A DNA stretch of 24,022 nucleotides from a virus, in IMG/VR virus record IMGVR_UViG_3300044641_005790, positions 1 through 24,022 of that record; one strand, 5' to 3'. The position numbers were made by a program, and so were the translations under genes. This document shows, in pieces, positions 7,871 to 13,914 of this stretch. A model generated the notes under the pieces. It was given only the letters and a program-made list of their open reading frames with translations. It did no database searches and was not told where the DNA came from. Position 1 is the stretch's first letter. Each line of letters opens with the position of its first letter.

Positions 7871-9132
7871 AATTATTTGAAATAAGAAACCAGCCGGCTC
7901 CGTGGCTAATCTGCGAAGCTGCCGAAGGTAAAAATACACATCTAGAGCACCTAGAAGATCTAATATTAAATTTAGGTTACTCGGGTGCCCAAAGTGCATT
8001 TGACTATCTTGATAGTCTACGAATTATGTTGGGCCGCGGCAAGGGTAACGCAGGTAGAGTCACAGTTAAATGGGACGGTGCTCCTGCAATTATCTGCGGT
8101 ATAGACCCAGCCGATGGTAAGTTTTTTATAGGCACAAAAAGTGTTTTTGCACAGGACGCTAAGTTAGTAAAGTCTGCCAAAGATGTTGTTAAGTACTATA
8201 GTGACAAACCGGGGCTTGCAGAAAAGCTACAGTATGCAATTAAGTATTTGCCTAAATTGGGCATTGGTAATGTCATGCAAGGCGACTTAATGTTCACCGA
8301 TAAAGATCTGGGTCAAGCTGAAATTGGTGGCGAGCAATGTTATGTGTTTGCACCTAATACTATTAGCTATGCAGTGCCGGTGAATAGTCAACTAGGACAG
8401 AGAATAAGAGAAGCCAAACTAGGCATTGTATTTCATACTGCTTACAATGGTCCTAGTTTACCTGAAATGACAGCCAGCTTCGGCGCTACAGTATCGGGGC
8501 TAGACAAGAACAAAGATATTTGGGTCGACGATGCTACATACAAAGATCTCACTGGTAGAGCTAGCCTAACTCCTGAGGAAGACAAAGCACTGGCTGCGGC
8601 TATCAAAGGTGGCAAAGCTACGCTGGCTAAAATTAAGAAAAATAAATTTGATATTATTATTAATAATGCAGAATTTTCTAAGTATATAAAACCCTTTATT
8701 AATCAAAGAATTCGTGCCGGTGAGCAGGTTGGTGAGCCTATTGCATTTCTTAAAGAGTTTGTTACTTTTTACACAGAAAAGATGAATGCTGAAATAGCCA
8801 AACTAAAAAGTGGTGCTGACAGTAAAGCCGCACAAGATCGTATAGCTAAAATCCGTGCTCAAGAACAGTTTATTGCTGACAACAGTAATGTGCTGTTAGG
8901 TATTATGGCCAGCTATAAACGAGTCATTGAACTCAAGCTAGCCATAGTTCGTAAATTACAGCAAGTTGAAAGCAGTGTAGGTACATTTATTAAAACTGAA
9001 ACTGGCTATCAAGTAATGAATCCTGAAGGATTTGTAGCCATTGGACATGATGGCGGTGCTGTAAAACTAGTCGACAGACTAGAGTTTAGTCGTCAAAACT
9101 TTGCTGGCTTAGCAGACTGGAAACGCCAGTAA
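7867..9132 (+). CDS. Ligase/nucleotidyltransferase-like phage protein (DUF6267-type)
   Basis: 421 residues. The N-terminal part (GKNTHLEHLEDLILN) is the hallmark I associate with an uncharacterised T4-like phage family (DUF6267). The sequence carries what look like the covalent nucleotidyltransferase motifs of RNA/DNA ligases in the right order: motif I VKWDG with Lys68 as candidate nucleotidylated residue; Ia-like FFIGTKSVF; III-like MQGDLMF; IV-like EGFVAI (Glu387); V-like VKLVDR (Lys400). A helical, Lys-rich insertion lies between III and IV. The first 20 residues (MKLFEIRN, then PWLICEAAEG) could be a capsid-targeting peptide cut after LICE. The gene overlaps the 1285-residue gene by ATGA, so the two are made together. 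Activity (RNA end joining, adenylation of another target, or none) cannot be told from sequence. Gene certain, enzymatic reading moderate. Confidence 0.75.
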   Translation: MKLFEIRNQPAPWLICEAAEGKNTHLEHLEDLILNLGYSGAQSAFDYLDSLRIMLGRGKGNAGRVTVKWDGAPAIICGIDPADGKFFIGTKSVFAQDAKLVKSAKDVVKYYSDKPGLAEKLQYAIKYLPKLGIGNVMQGDLMFTDKDLGQAEIGGEQCYVFAPNTISYAVPVNSQLGQRIREAKLGIVFHTAYNGPSLPEMTASFGATVSGLDKNKDIWVDDATYKDLTGRASLTPEEDKALAAAIKGGKATLAKIKKNKFDIIINNAEFSKYIKPFINQRIRAGEQVGEPIAFLKEFVTFYTEKMNAEIAKLKSGADSKAAQDRIAKIRAQEQFIADNSNVLLGIMASYKRVIELKLAIVRKLQQVESSVGTFIKTETGYQVMNPEGFVAIGHDGGAVKLVDRLEFSRQNFAGLADWKRQ

Positions 9133-9147
9133 TTTGGATTGATTTGA

Positions 9148-9188
9148 TAAATATTTGCATGAGGCCCTTGGCCCATATATATTAGGAG
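9148..9188 (+). promoter_or_regulatory. Late-type promoter, 5' hairpin and ribosome-binding site
   Basis: TAAATA at 9148-9153 (GATAAATATT) predicts a start near 9160. A compact GC hairpin, GGCC-CTT-GGCC (9163-9173), would lie at the very 5' end of the mRNA, where it could protect against decay. AGGAG (9184-9188) is 7 bases ahead of ATG 9196. Unlike most other late boxes here, I found no long inverted repeat around the box itself. Confidence 0.6.
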
Positions 9189-9195
9189 AAATAAA

Positions 9196-9573
9196 ATGGC
9201 AATTTTCACTCGTACATCTGGTAACGCAAACGGCGTTGTACACGTAGACGTAGCAGACGGCACCGGCGTTGGTGGTATCGTTGGCTTTATTGGTCGCAAG
9301 ATCTCGGTTTTCAAGCTAGACACAGGCACAGTTGACATCAGTGGTCAAACTGGTGTTGGTGGTGCAGTAGAAGCAGTTCTACGCACAGTAGCTACACAGA
9401 GCTCTATTATCGCTTATCAAGTTGAGAACGATAACAGCGGCGAAATGCGTGTTATGGTCGACGCCACTGGCTTCGACGCAGCTGGCTTACAAGTAGCAGT
9501 TCGTGCTCTAGGTACCGTTAACGGTGCTAACCTAGGTTCCACAACAGTTACCGCTGTTGGCCTAAAGAGCTAA
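9196..9573 (+). CDS. Small, probably abundant virion protein, unknown family
   Basis: 125 residues with a beta-rich, Gly/Val/Thr-rich composition and no cysteine: MAIFTRTSGNANG, VGGIVGFIGRKISVFKLDTG, then DATGFDAAGLQVAVRALGT. It has a private late promoter, a 5' hairpin, a strong ribosome-binding site and a strong terminator. It is the only clearly monocistronic gene in the window. Such isolation is typical of proteins needed in many copies, for example a capsid decoration or tail/baseplate component. I do not recognise a domain. Gene confidence is high; the virion role is inferred. Confidence 0.85.
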   Translation: MAIFTRTSGNANGVVHVDVADGTGVGGIVGFIGRKISVFKLDTGTVDISGQTGVGGAVEAVLRTVATQSSIIAYQVENDNSGEMRVMVDATGFDAAGLQVAVRALGTVNGANLGSTTVTAVGLKS

Positions 9574-9591
9574 TTAGACATTGTTCTAAAC

Positions 9592-9620
9592 AAAAAGGCA
9601 GATTCATTCTGCCTTTTTTG
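9592..9620 (+). terminator. Rho-independent terminator
   Basis: AAAAAGGCAGA (9592-9602), loop TTCAT, and TCTGCCTTTTT (9608-9618) form a perfect 11-bp stem ending in a T-run. It lies 19 bases after the stop of the 125-residue gene and just before the next late promoter. It is the clearest terminator in the window. Confidence 0.95.
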
Positions 9621-9649
9621 TTGGCCGCTAAATATTTCATCATGGCCAA
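9621..9649 (+). promoter_or_regulatory. Late-type promoter with short flanking dyad; leaderless start
   Basis: TAAATA is at 9629-9634. TTGGCC (9621-9626) and GGCCAA (9644-9649) are inverted 6-bp copies enclosing it; this is short enough to be chance. Only 7 bases separate the box from ATG 9642, so a transcript starting at the usual distance would begin almost on the start codon. Confidence 0.5.
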
Positions 9650-10076
9650 TATTGTATTTCAAATCTCTACATTGGTTGACATAACGGCCACAGGTGTTGT
9701 TCGCAGTACTGGCGACAACGACCTAGAAAGAAATCAACAGCGTAACTTTGAAACTGTGTTGCAAGTCTTAGGACTACGAACACAGCCGCATATTGTTCGT
9801 TGGCCCGATACAGAAATAATATCCTCAGACACTGTTAAATTTTGGTTTGGAGAGATGTACTCACAGGAACCTCAGCGCATATGGACTTTTTATTTCAGTG
9901 CTGATTATCCAGGCGCATACTCTGATGCTATAAGTCCTGTGGGCAACTTACTTAAAGATTTTGAAGAAGTGCCCGTGGTCACAGGCCTAACAGAAACAGC
10001 TAGATTTATACTGCCAATATTTTATCCCTACGGTGCTATAAAAAATATCCATTTAATGGTCTATCCAAACAAATAA
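9642..10076 (+). CDS. Hypothetical phage protein, 144 residues
   Basis: Start ATG 9642 (MANIVFQISTLVDITATGVV) is preferred. An in-frame TTG at 9618 lies in the terminator and upstream of the promoter. There is no Shine-Dalgarno, consistent with a leaderless message. The sequence mixes beta strands and aromatic residues (VKFWFGEMYS, RIWTFYFSADYPGAY, ILPIFYPYGAIKNIHLMVYP). It has no membrane segment or known motif. It contains ERNQQRNFETVLQVLGLRTQ, a likely helix. It stands behind a late promoter between small virion-type genes, so a structural or assembly role is likely but unproven. Confidence 0.8.
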   Translation: MANIVFQISTLVDITATGVVRSTGDNDLERNQQRNFETVLQVLGLRTQPHIVRWPDTEIISSDTVKFWFGEMYSQEPQRIWTFYFSADYPGAYSDAISPVGNLLKDFEEVPVVTGLTETARFILPIFYPYGAIKNIHLMVYPNK

Positions 10077-10107
10077 ATAATATCATAGTAGGTGTTCGCG
10101 AACATCT
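10074..10107 (+). promoter_or_regulatory. Late-type promoter followed by a 12-bp palindrome
   Basis: TAAATA at 10074-10079 overlaps the stop of the preceding gene (TAA 10074-10076). TGTTCGCGAACA (10093-10104) is a perfect 12-bp palindrome, extendable to 18 bp (10090-10107) with one G-T mismatch. It lies about where the transcript would begin. It could be a protein-binding site or a 5' hairpin. It is also inside a start-less coding-like frame (10085-10177). Confidence 0.5.
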
Positions 10108-10177
10108 CATTAATTTAGGCACACAATCATGGTCTCACATAGGCACACATTTACGCGACATTCTATCCATTTATTAA
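10085..10177 (+). other. Coding-like frame without a standard start (about 30 residues)
   Basis: The gap between two genes reads as a protein-like frame, IVGVREHLINLGTQSWSHIG, then THLRDILSIY and TAA, ending 9 bases before the next gene's start codon at 10187. No ATG, GTG or TTG opens it. It could use a non-standard start (ATA at 10085 lies 5 bases after a TAAATA box), be reached by a -1 frameshift at the end of the upstream gene, or be a decayed gene or chance. Balanced amphipathic composition and Trp/His content make pure chance less comfortable, but this is weak evidence. Confidence 0.25.
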
Positions 10178-10186
10178 AGGATAATT

Positions 10187-10456
10187 ATGGCGTCGCCGAC
10201 GACAACAGATATAGAAAAGAAAAGTTTGGAGGCTCATGTGGAACTTTGTGCAGAAAGGTACGCGGCCTTGGACAGCAAATTAGAATCCTTAGAGCAAAAA
10301 GTTGATAAACTCGAATCACATATTGTCGGTATCAAGGAAACTTTAGCCGGAGTAGGCGACAAGCAAAGTCGTCAATTGCTAACCATTGGTACCGCAATTA
10401 TTACAGTTTTACTAACTGGTATGATCACACTGCTTGTGAATTTTATTAACAAATGA
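10187..10456 (+). CDS. Coiled-coil protein with C-terminal membrane anchor
   Basis: 89 residues. Residues 10-55 form heptad-patterned helix (LDSKLESLEQKVDKLESHIV). Residues about 64-86 (LLTIGTAIITVLLTGMITLL) are one hydrophobic membrane span ending in NFINK. AAAGGAT sits just ahead of ATG 10187. This layout resembles XhlA-type and other small phage membrane proteins of lysis or membrane-association cassettes, but the lysin here is 13 kb away, so a holin call is not justified. The stop overlaps the next start (ATGA at 10453). Confidence 0.85.
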   Translation: MASPTTTDIEKKSLEAHVELCAERYAALDSKLESLEQKVDKLESHIVGIKETLAGVGDKQSRQLLTIGTAIITVLLTGMITLLVNFINK

Positions 10457-10665
10457 AGATTGTCGAACTAACCAACAATATTAAACTACCCATAACCAAC
10501 GAGGAAGCAGACCTGTTGGCTAAATTCGATGAGGGTGTTAATATTGCTAAAAATGAATTCAATGAAAGACAACAGCTGGTTGCTAATCAACTAGTAAATA
10601 AAGATGTGTTGTTAAGGCGCAATCAAGATGGCAAAATCTTCTACAAAAAGAAAACAACGAATTAA
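10453..10665 (+). CDS. Small hypothetical phage protein, 70 residues
   Basis: MKIVELTNNIKLPITNEEAD opens it, and it ends in a basic stretch, LLRRNQDGKIFYKKKTTN. The helical middle (LLAKFDEGVNIAKNEFNERQ) followed by a short beta-like VLLRR...GKIFYKK is compatible with a small winged-helix or nucleic-acid-binding fold, but nothing specific is recognised. It overlaps the upstream gene by ATGA and the downstream gene by 38 bases, so it belongs to a translationally coupled run. Confidence 0.7.
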   Translation: MKIVELTNNIKLPITNEEADLLAKFDEGVNIAKNEFNERQQLVANQLVNKDVLLRRNQDGKIFYKKKTTN

Positions 10666-11188
10666 GCCCGATCCTACACAGGTAGAGCAGGTTAAACAAG
10701 GTGTTGTTAATGCAGTTCAGTACATAACTCACTGGCAACGACAAGAGTTAATCTCTCTGTCAATGAATCGGAAGCCTGGTTCGTTGCCGGTGTGTATTCC
10801 AGTGGGTAAAGAGGCCTATGTTGTAGGCAACTACGGTCTTAGGCGTATAGGTAAAGTTTGGCAGGTTACCAGCACTAGAACTGAAAATAAACTGCATTTT
10901 AGCAAAAGATCCACTGCTCTAATTTACCTACTGTGTTCTCAAACAAAGTACCCTAAGTTGGCTGCTGATATACTACAGCAGGAATCAATTATTATTAAGC
11001 TCCTTGAAGAGCTAGATCATTTCAACTACAGCTTGGATAAGTCCAAACGCAAGCGAGATTGGTGGCGAGTAGACCACTTTACTAATCTCGCTAGTAATGT
11101 AGAATTTAAACTTTTAGAAGCCAGAAACCAATTAGAGAAAAGTGTTGATTTGGCTAAATACTTTAAAATCTGGGATAACAAGATATGA
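10628..11188 (+). CDS. Hypothetical phage protein, 186 residues
   Basis: It begins in the last 38 bases of the preceding gene. The N-terminus is very basic (KSSTKRKQRIK). The middle has a beta-like segment (SLPVCIPVGKEAYVVGNYGL, then KVWQVTST). The C-terminal half is helical and charged (IIKLLEELDHFNYSL, KSKRKRDWWRVDHF, LLEARNQLEKSVDLAKYFKI). I recognise no domain. It is followed with ATGA overlap by the scaffold-like protein. A TAAATA box (11155-11160) inside its end may drive that next gene. Confidence 0.75.
   Translation: MAKSSTKRKQRIKPDPTQVEQVKQGVVNAVQYITHWQRQELISLSMNRKPGSLPVCIPVGKEAYVVGNYGLRRIGKVWQVTSTRTENKLHFSKRSTALIYLLCSQTKYPKLAADILQQESIIIKLLEELDHFNYSLDKSKRKRDWWRVDHFTNLASNVEFKLLEARNQLEKSVDLAKYFKIWDNKI
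11155..11160 (+). promoter_or_regulatory. Candidate intragenic late-type promoter box
   Basis: TAAATA (context GGCTAAATACTTT) lies 24 bases before ATG 11185, which begins a head-assembly-like gene. It is one of four TAAATA copies inside genes that I noticed, so the call is tentative. I see no inverted repeat around it. Confidence 0.35.
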
Positions 11189-11865
11189 ACCTTAAAGATA
11201 TTAGCCCAAGGGCAACATCGCAAAAAATGAATCGTATTATGGAAAGCCGCTTTGGCTTCACCATCGATTACTCCAGCCTGAATATGGACAAAGCTGCCCG
11301 CTTAAACCAACGCATTACTGAAAACATTAACAGAATTCGTAAGAGCTTTGGATCCCATACAGCTGAAAAGAATCCTAAGTACATGGAACTATTAATGGTC
11401 CGTGAGGCATTAGGAAAGTGGATCAATGAGCGCCAACTAAACGAAGGCGAAATGGGAAAAAGCGAAGCTATCCTAGCAGCCAAAGATATGGTAGACAGCA
11501 TTCAAGACATGCTGGAAAAAGTCAGCAAAATGCAAGTAGAACAAATGCCTGCATTAATTGATACTATCCGTGACCAAATTGGCAATGAGCAAGCTGATAC
11601 ATTTAAGAACAGTGTTGGCCAATTGCTGTCTAGCATGGTTGACCAACTTACACAGGCTCGTGAGCAAGCCGATGGTGCTGCTCGTAGCCTAGCCGGTGAA
11701 GGCCCAGTGGGTGGCGCACCTGGTATGGCCATGCCTGGCGCTGCTCCAGTAGGTGGTGCCGCTCCAGCAGCCGCACCTGGCGCAGAAACTCAAACTGCCG
11801 ACAACTTTGCCGCTACCGATGCTGCCGCTGGTGGCCCTGAAGCATTAGGTAGGCAGACCAGATAA
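11185..11865 (+). CDS. Helical, scaffold-like protein, 226 residues
   Basis: Residues 1-165 are almost entirely amphipathic helix (AARLNQRITENINRIRKSF, AILAAKDMVDSIQDMLEKVS, DQLTQAREQADGAARSLAGE). The C-terminal 60 residues are low-complexity Ala/Gly/Pro. This composition is typical of phage head scaffolding or prohead-core proteins. It contains a candidate prohead-protease site, QLNE followed by G. The acidic protein that follows starts inside its stop codon (TAATG). An assembly-core role is inferred, not shown. Confidence 0.7.
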   Translation: MNLKDISPRATSQKMNRIMESRFGFTIDYSSLNMDKAARLNQRITENINRIRKSFGSHTAEKNPKYMELLMVREALGKWINERQLNEGEMGKSEAILAAKDMVDSIQDMLEKVSKMQVEQMPALIDTIRDQIGNEQADTFKNSVGQLLSSMVDQLTQAREQADGAARSLAGEGPVGGAPGMAMPGAAPVGGAAPAAAPGAETQTADNFAATDAAAGGPEALGRQTR

Positions 11866-12278
11866 TGAGAGCACATGAGTTTGTTGTCGAAGGCATCGAC
11901 GACATCATTGAAGACGAAGCTGACAGTCGTGGCGACGGAAACCTAGCTAGTATACTAGAAACACTGCGTAACCGTTCACACGACACACACGATGTTCCAA
12001 TGGTGCGTGTTGACAGCCTTATTAATATGGTTCGTAAGATGCCAGGCACTGAAATGTTTACAGTTGAAAACCTGATGGATGCTTACAAGACCAATGAAAC
12101 AGTTAAGAATCTTATCAAAGATATCAAAGACAACAAAGATGGTGTAAAGTATGTTTATCTAACTACTTTTGCTGACGATCCGGACAGCACAGACTTAGAT
12201 GCTGTAGCTGGATCTGTAACAGACCCAGAAAAAACCATCGACTCGATGGCTAAGAGAGCACTATCCAAACGAAGTTAA
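11865..12278 (+). CDS. Acidic hypothetical protein with capsid-targeting-like N-terminus
   Basis: 137 residues. The first ten, MRAHEFVVEG, resemble the T4 internal-protein targeting peptide MKTYQEFIAE, with a possible cut after VVE. The rest is acidic and helical (IDDIIEDEADSRGDG, SLINMVRKMPGTEMFTVENL, LIKDIKDNKDGVKYVYLTTF). No enzymatic motif is seen. It starts inside the stop of the scaffold-like gene and ends exactly where iscU begins. Candidate prohead-core or packaged internal protein. Confidence 0.75.
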   Translation: MRAHEFVVEGIDDIIEDEADSRGDGNLASILETLRNRSHDTHDVPMVRVDSLINMVRKMPGTEMFTVENLMDAYKTNETVKNLIKDIKDNKDGVKYVYLTTFADDPDSTDLDAVAGSVTDPEKTIDSMAKRALSKRS

Positions 12279-12662
12279 ATGTCTTACTCTGATAAAGTTG
12301 TAGACCATTATGAGAACCCACGCAATGTGGGTTCCTTCTCTAAGGAAGACAATTCTGTCGGTACTGGTATGGTTGGCGCACCTGCTTGCGGTGATGTTAT
12401 GAAGTTGCAGATAAAGGTTGACCATGATACAAACATTATCACAGACGCTTGCTTTAAAACGTACGGCTGCGGATCGGCGATTGCTTCGTCGTCACTTGTT
12501 ACAGAATGGGTTAAGGGCAAAAGTCTTGAGGAAGCGGCAAGCATTAAGAATTCAGAGATTGCTGAAGAACTCGCTTTACCACCGGTTAAAATCCACTGTA
12601 GCATCCTTGCCGAGGATGCCATTAAAGCCGCTATCGAAGACTACAAAAAAAGACAACAATGA
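12279..12662 (+). CDS. iscU: Iron-sulfur cluster scaffold protein IscU
   Basis: 127 residues, full length. The sequence tracks bacterial IscU throughout: YSDKVVDHYENPRNVGSF, MVGAPACGDVMKLQI, FKTYGCGSAIASSSLVTEW, LPPVKIHCSILAEDAIKAAI. The three cluster ligands are present (Cys37, Cys64, Cys107) with the conserved Asp39. The LPPVK motif recognised by the HscA chaperone is intact (100-104). The protein should therefore accept sulfur from a host IscS and pass clusters on through host HscA/HscB. No iscS, hscA or ferredoxin is in the window. It starts immediately after the preceding stop and overlaps queC by ATGA. The very close match to cellular IscU suggests fairly recent acquisition or strong constraint. 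Confidence 0.96.
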   Translation: MSYSDKVVDHYENPRNVGSFSKEDNSVGTGMVGAPACGDVMKLQIKVDHDTNIITDACFKTYGCGSAIASSSLVTEWVKGKSLEEAASIKNSEIAEELALPPVKIHCSILAEDAIKAAIEDYKKRQQ

Positions 12663-13195
12663 AATTTGATGTTCCTGCTGGTAAGGTGGGCATCTTTATC
12701 AGCGGTGGACTAGACAGTGCAGTACTTTACCATTTAATACTCAAAGAAAATAAAAATGTTATTCCGTTGTTGATGTTAAAAAACAACGAGCAATACAATC
12801 GTGCCTGGGCAGTAATTCAATATCTACAAAAATTGCACAATACCCATTCCGAGCCGGTATTGTTGAGAAATAAAGATATACGGCCAGCTATTCGAGAATC
12901 CATTGGCCTTGGCTTTGGCCTGATGTACCTAGGAGTTATAAAGGAGCTCGCGGAGTTTCTAATAGACTGGGAACCTAATAACTTTTCAGACTCTGAATGG
13001 GTAGTAGGACCGTTTAAGGATCTGGACAAAAGTCAAATAGTACAATTGGCCATTGACCATGATGTTGAACATTTATTTTTGATTACCCATAGTTGTGCCG
13101 AACAGGCTTTCGGCCGATGCAATCATTGCAACAGGTGTAGAGAAAGATCCTGGGGATTCAACCAATTGGGCTTGACAGATCCAGGTGTTATGTAA
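12659..13195 (+). CDS. QueC-like PP-loop ATPase (7-cyano-7-deazaguanine synthase family)
   Basis: 178 residues. The PP-loop SGGLDS (15-20) binds and activates ATP. Four cysteines at 146, 154, 157 and 160 in SCAEQAFGRCNHCNRCRERS match the zinc site and following CRER of QueC. VVGPFKDLDKSQIVQLA resembles the QueC segment before the zinc site. QueC turns 7-carboxy-7-deazaguanine into preQ0, the precursor of queuosine and of deazaguanine bases in some phage DNAs. The protein is shorter than usual QueC (over 200 residues), with the central region trimmed, so another PP-loop function is possible. It is co-translated with iscU. No queD, queE, folE or dpdA is in view. Confidence 0.8.
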   Translation: MKFDVPAGKVGIFISGGLDSAVLYHLILKENKNVIPLLMLKNNEQYNRAWAVIQYLQKLHNTHSEPVLLRNKDIRPAIRESIGLGFGLMYLGVIKELAEFLIDWEPNNFSDSEWVVGPFKDLDKSQIVQLAIDHDVEHLFLITHSCAEQAFGRCNHCNRCRERSWGFNQLGLTDPGVM

Positions 13196-13203
13196 TAATA
13201 TAG

Positions 13204-13890
13204 ATGATGCTTATTACAAAATACAATTATACTCCTATCTCTAGAGAAAGTGTAGAAGGCCGTAGACACTATTGTTTACCAGACGGTAGCAAGGTGCCCA
13301 GCGTTACTACAATCTTAGATGCTACCAAGCCCGCAGAAAAACGCATTGCACTGGCCAATTGGAAAAAGCGTGTAGGCGAAGCACAGGCCCAGGCCATTAC
13401 CACCGAAGCAGCCAATCGCGGCACACGAATGCACAAGTGGCTGGAAAACTATGTCAAGGATGGCGACATGGGTCTGCCAGGAAGTAACCCTTTCAGCAAA
13501 CAGAGTCATGGCATGGCCAATATCATTATTTTTGAAGGCCTGGGCAAACATGTCACAGAATACTGGGGCGTCGAAGTTCCAGTTTATTATAGTGGGTTAT
13601 ATGCAGGAACCACTGACTGCATTGGCGTATGGAAAGGCCTTCCTGCTATCATAGACTTTAAACAAACTAATAAACTTAAAAAACGCGAGTGGATCGAGGA
13701 TTATTTCTTGCAACTTGCTGCCTACGCACTGGCACATAATTGCACCCACAACACAGACATTAAACAGGGTGTTATTCTAATGTGCAGTGCAAACAACGAA
13801 TATCAAGAGTTTGAAATATCGGGCAGTGAATTTGAAATGTACACACATAAATGGCTTGAACGAGTAGAACAGTACCACCTTAATAACTAA
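13204..13890 (+). CDS. PD-(D/E)XK exonuclease, MGME1/RecB-like
   Basis: 228 residues. Core nuclease motifs are visible: RGTRMHKWLE (helix with His), a Glu in VEVPVYY (about 124), TTDCIG (Asp138), AIIDFKQ (Asp151, Lys153), and a later QLAAYALAH helix. This is the arrangement of the RecB/MGME1-like single-strand exonucleases that T4-like marine phages carry. PSVTTILDATKP near the N-terminus is another family-like feature. Expected role: DNA end trimming in recombination, replication or host DNA breakdown. ATG 13204 or 13207 can start it. A late promoter directly follows. Confidence 0.85.
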   Translation: MMLITKYNYTPISRESVEGRRHYCLPDGSKVPSVTTILDATKPAEKRIALANWKKRVGEAQAQAITTEAANRGTRMHKWLENYVKDGDMGLPGSNPFSKQSHGMANIIIFEGLGKHVTEYWGVEVPVYYSGLYAGTTDCIGVWKGLPAIIDFKQTNKLKKREWIEDYFLQLAAYALAHNCTHNTDIKQGVILMCSANNEYQEFEISGSEFEMYTHKWLERVEQYHLNN

Positions 13891-13907
13891 ATACTGTTAT
13901 TAGGGGA
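13881..13907 (+). promoter_or_regulatory. Late-type promoter exactly in the loop of a 7-bp inverted repeat, plus RBS
   Basis: TAATAAC (13881-13887), TAAATACT (13888-13895) and GTTATTA (13896-13902) form a perfect 7-bp dyad whose 8-base loop begins with the TAAATA box. AGGGGA (13902-13907) is a strong ribosome-binding site 7 bases ahead of ATG 13915. The stem is AT-rich and has no T-run after it, so it is not a terminator. Confidence 0.65.
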
Positions 13908-13914
13908 TAACGCA

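Noticed and set aside
9116-9130. ACTGG-AAACG-CCAGT hairpin as a terminator after the 421-residue gene
   Set aside because: Only 5 bp with no T-run following; it overlaps the stop region and is not convincing.
10061-10080. Classical -1 frameshift site at the end of the 9642 gene
   Set aside because: The sequence around CCAAACAAATAA does not fit the X-XXY-YYZ heptamer in the correct phase. Frameshifting remains only one of several options for the start-less frame.
10093-10104. LexA-type SOS box
   Set aside because: GTTCGCGAAC lacks the spacing of the known LexA boxes I can recall, and no SOS gene is near.
10129-10190. ATG at 10129 as a small gene ahead of 10187
   Set aside because: The frame runs into the next gene out of frame without a ribosome-binding site, and composition is poor.
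10187-10456. Holin call for the coiled-coil membrane protein
   Set aside because: One membrane span and a coiled coil are compatible, but it is far from the lysin and grouped with assembly-type genes.
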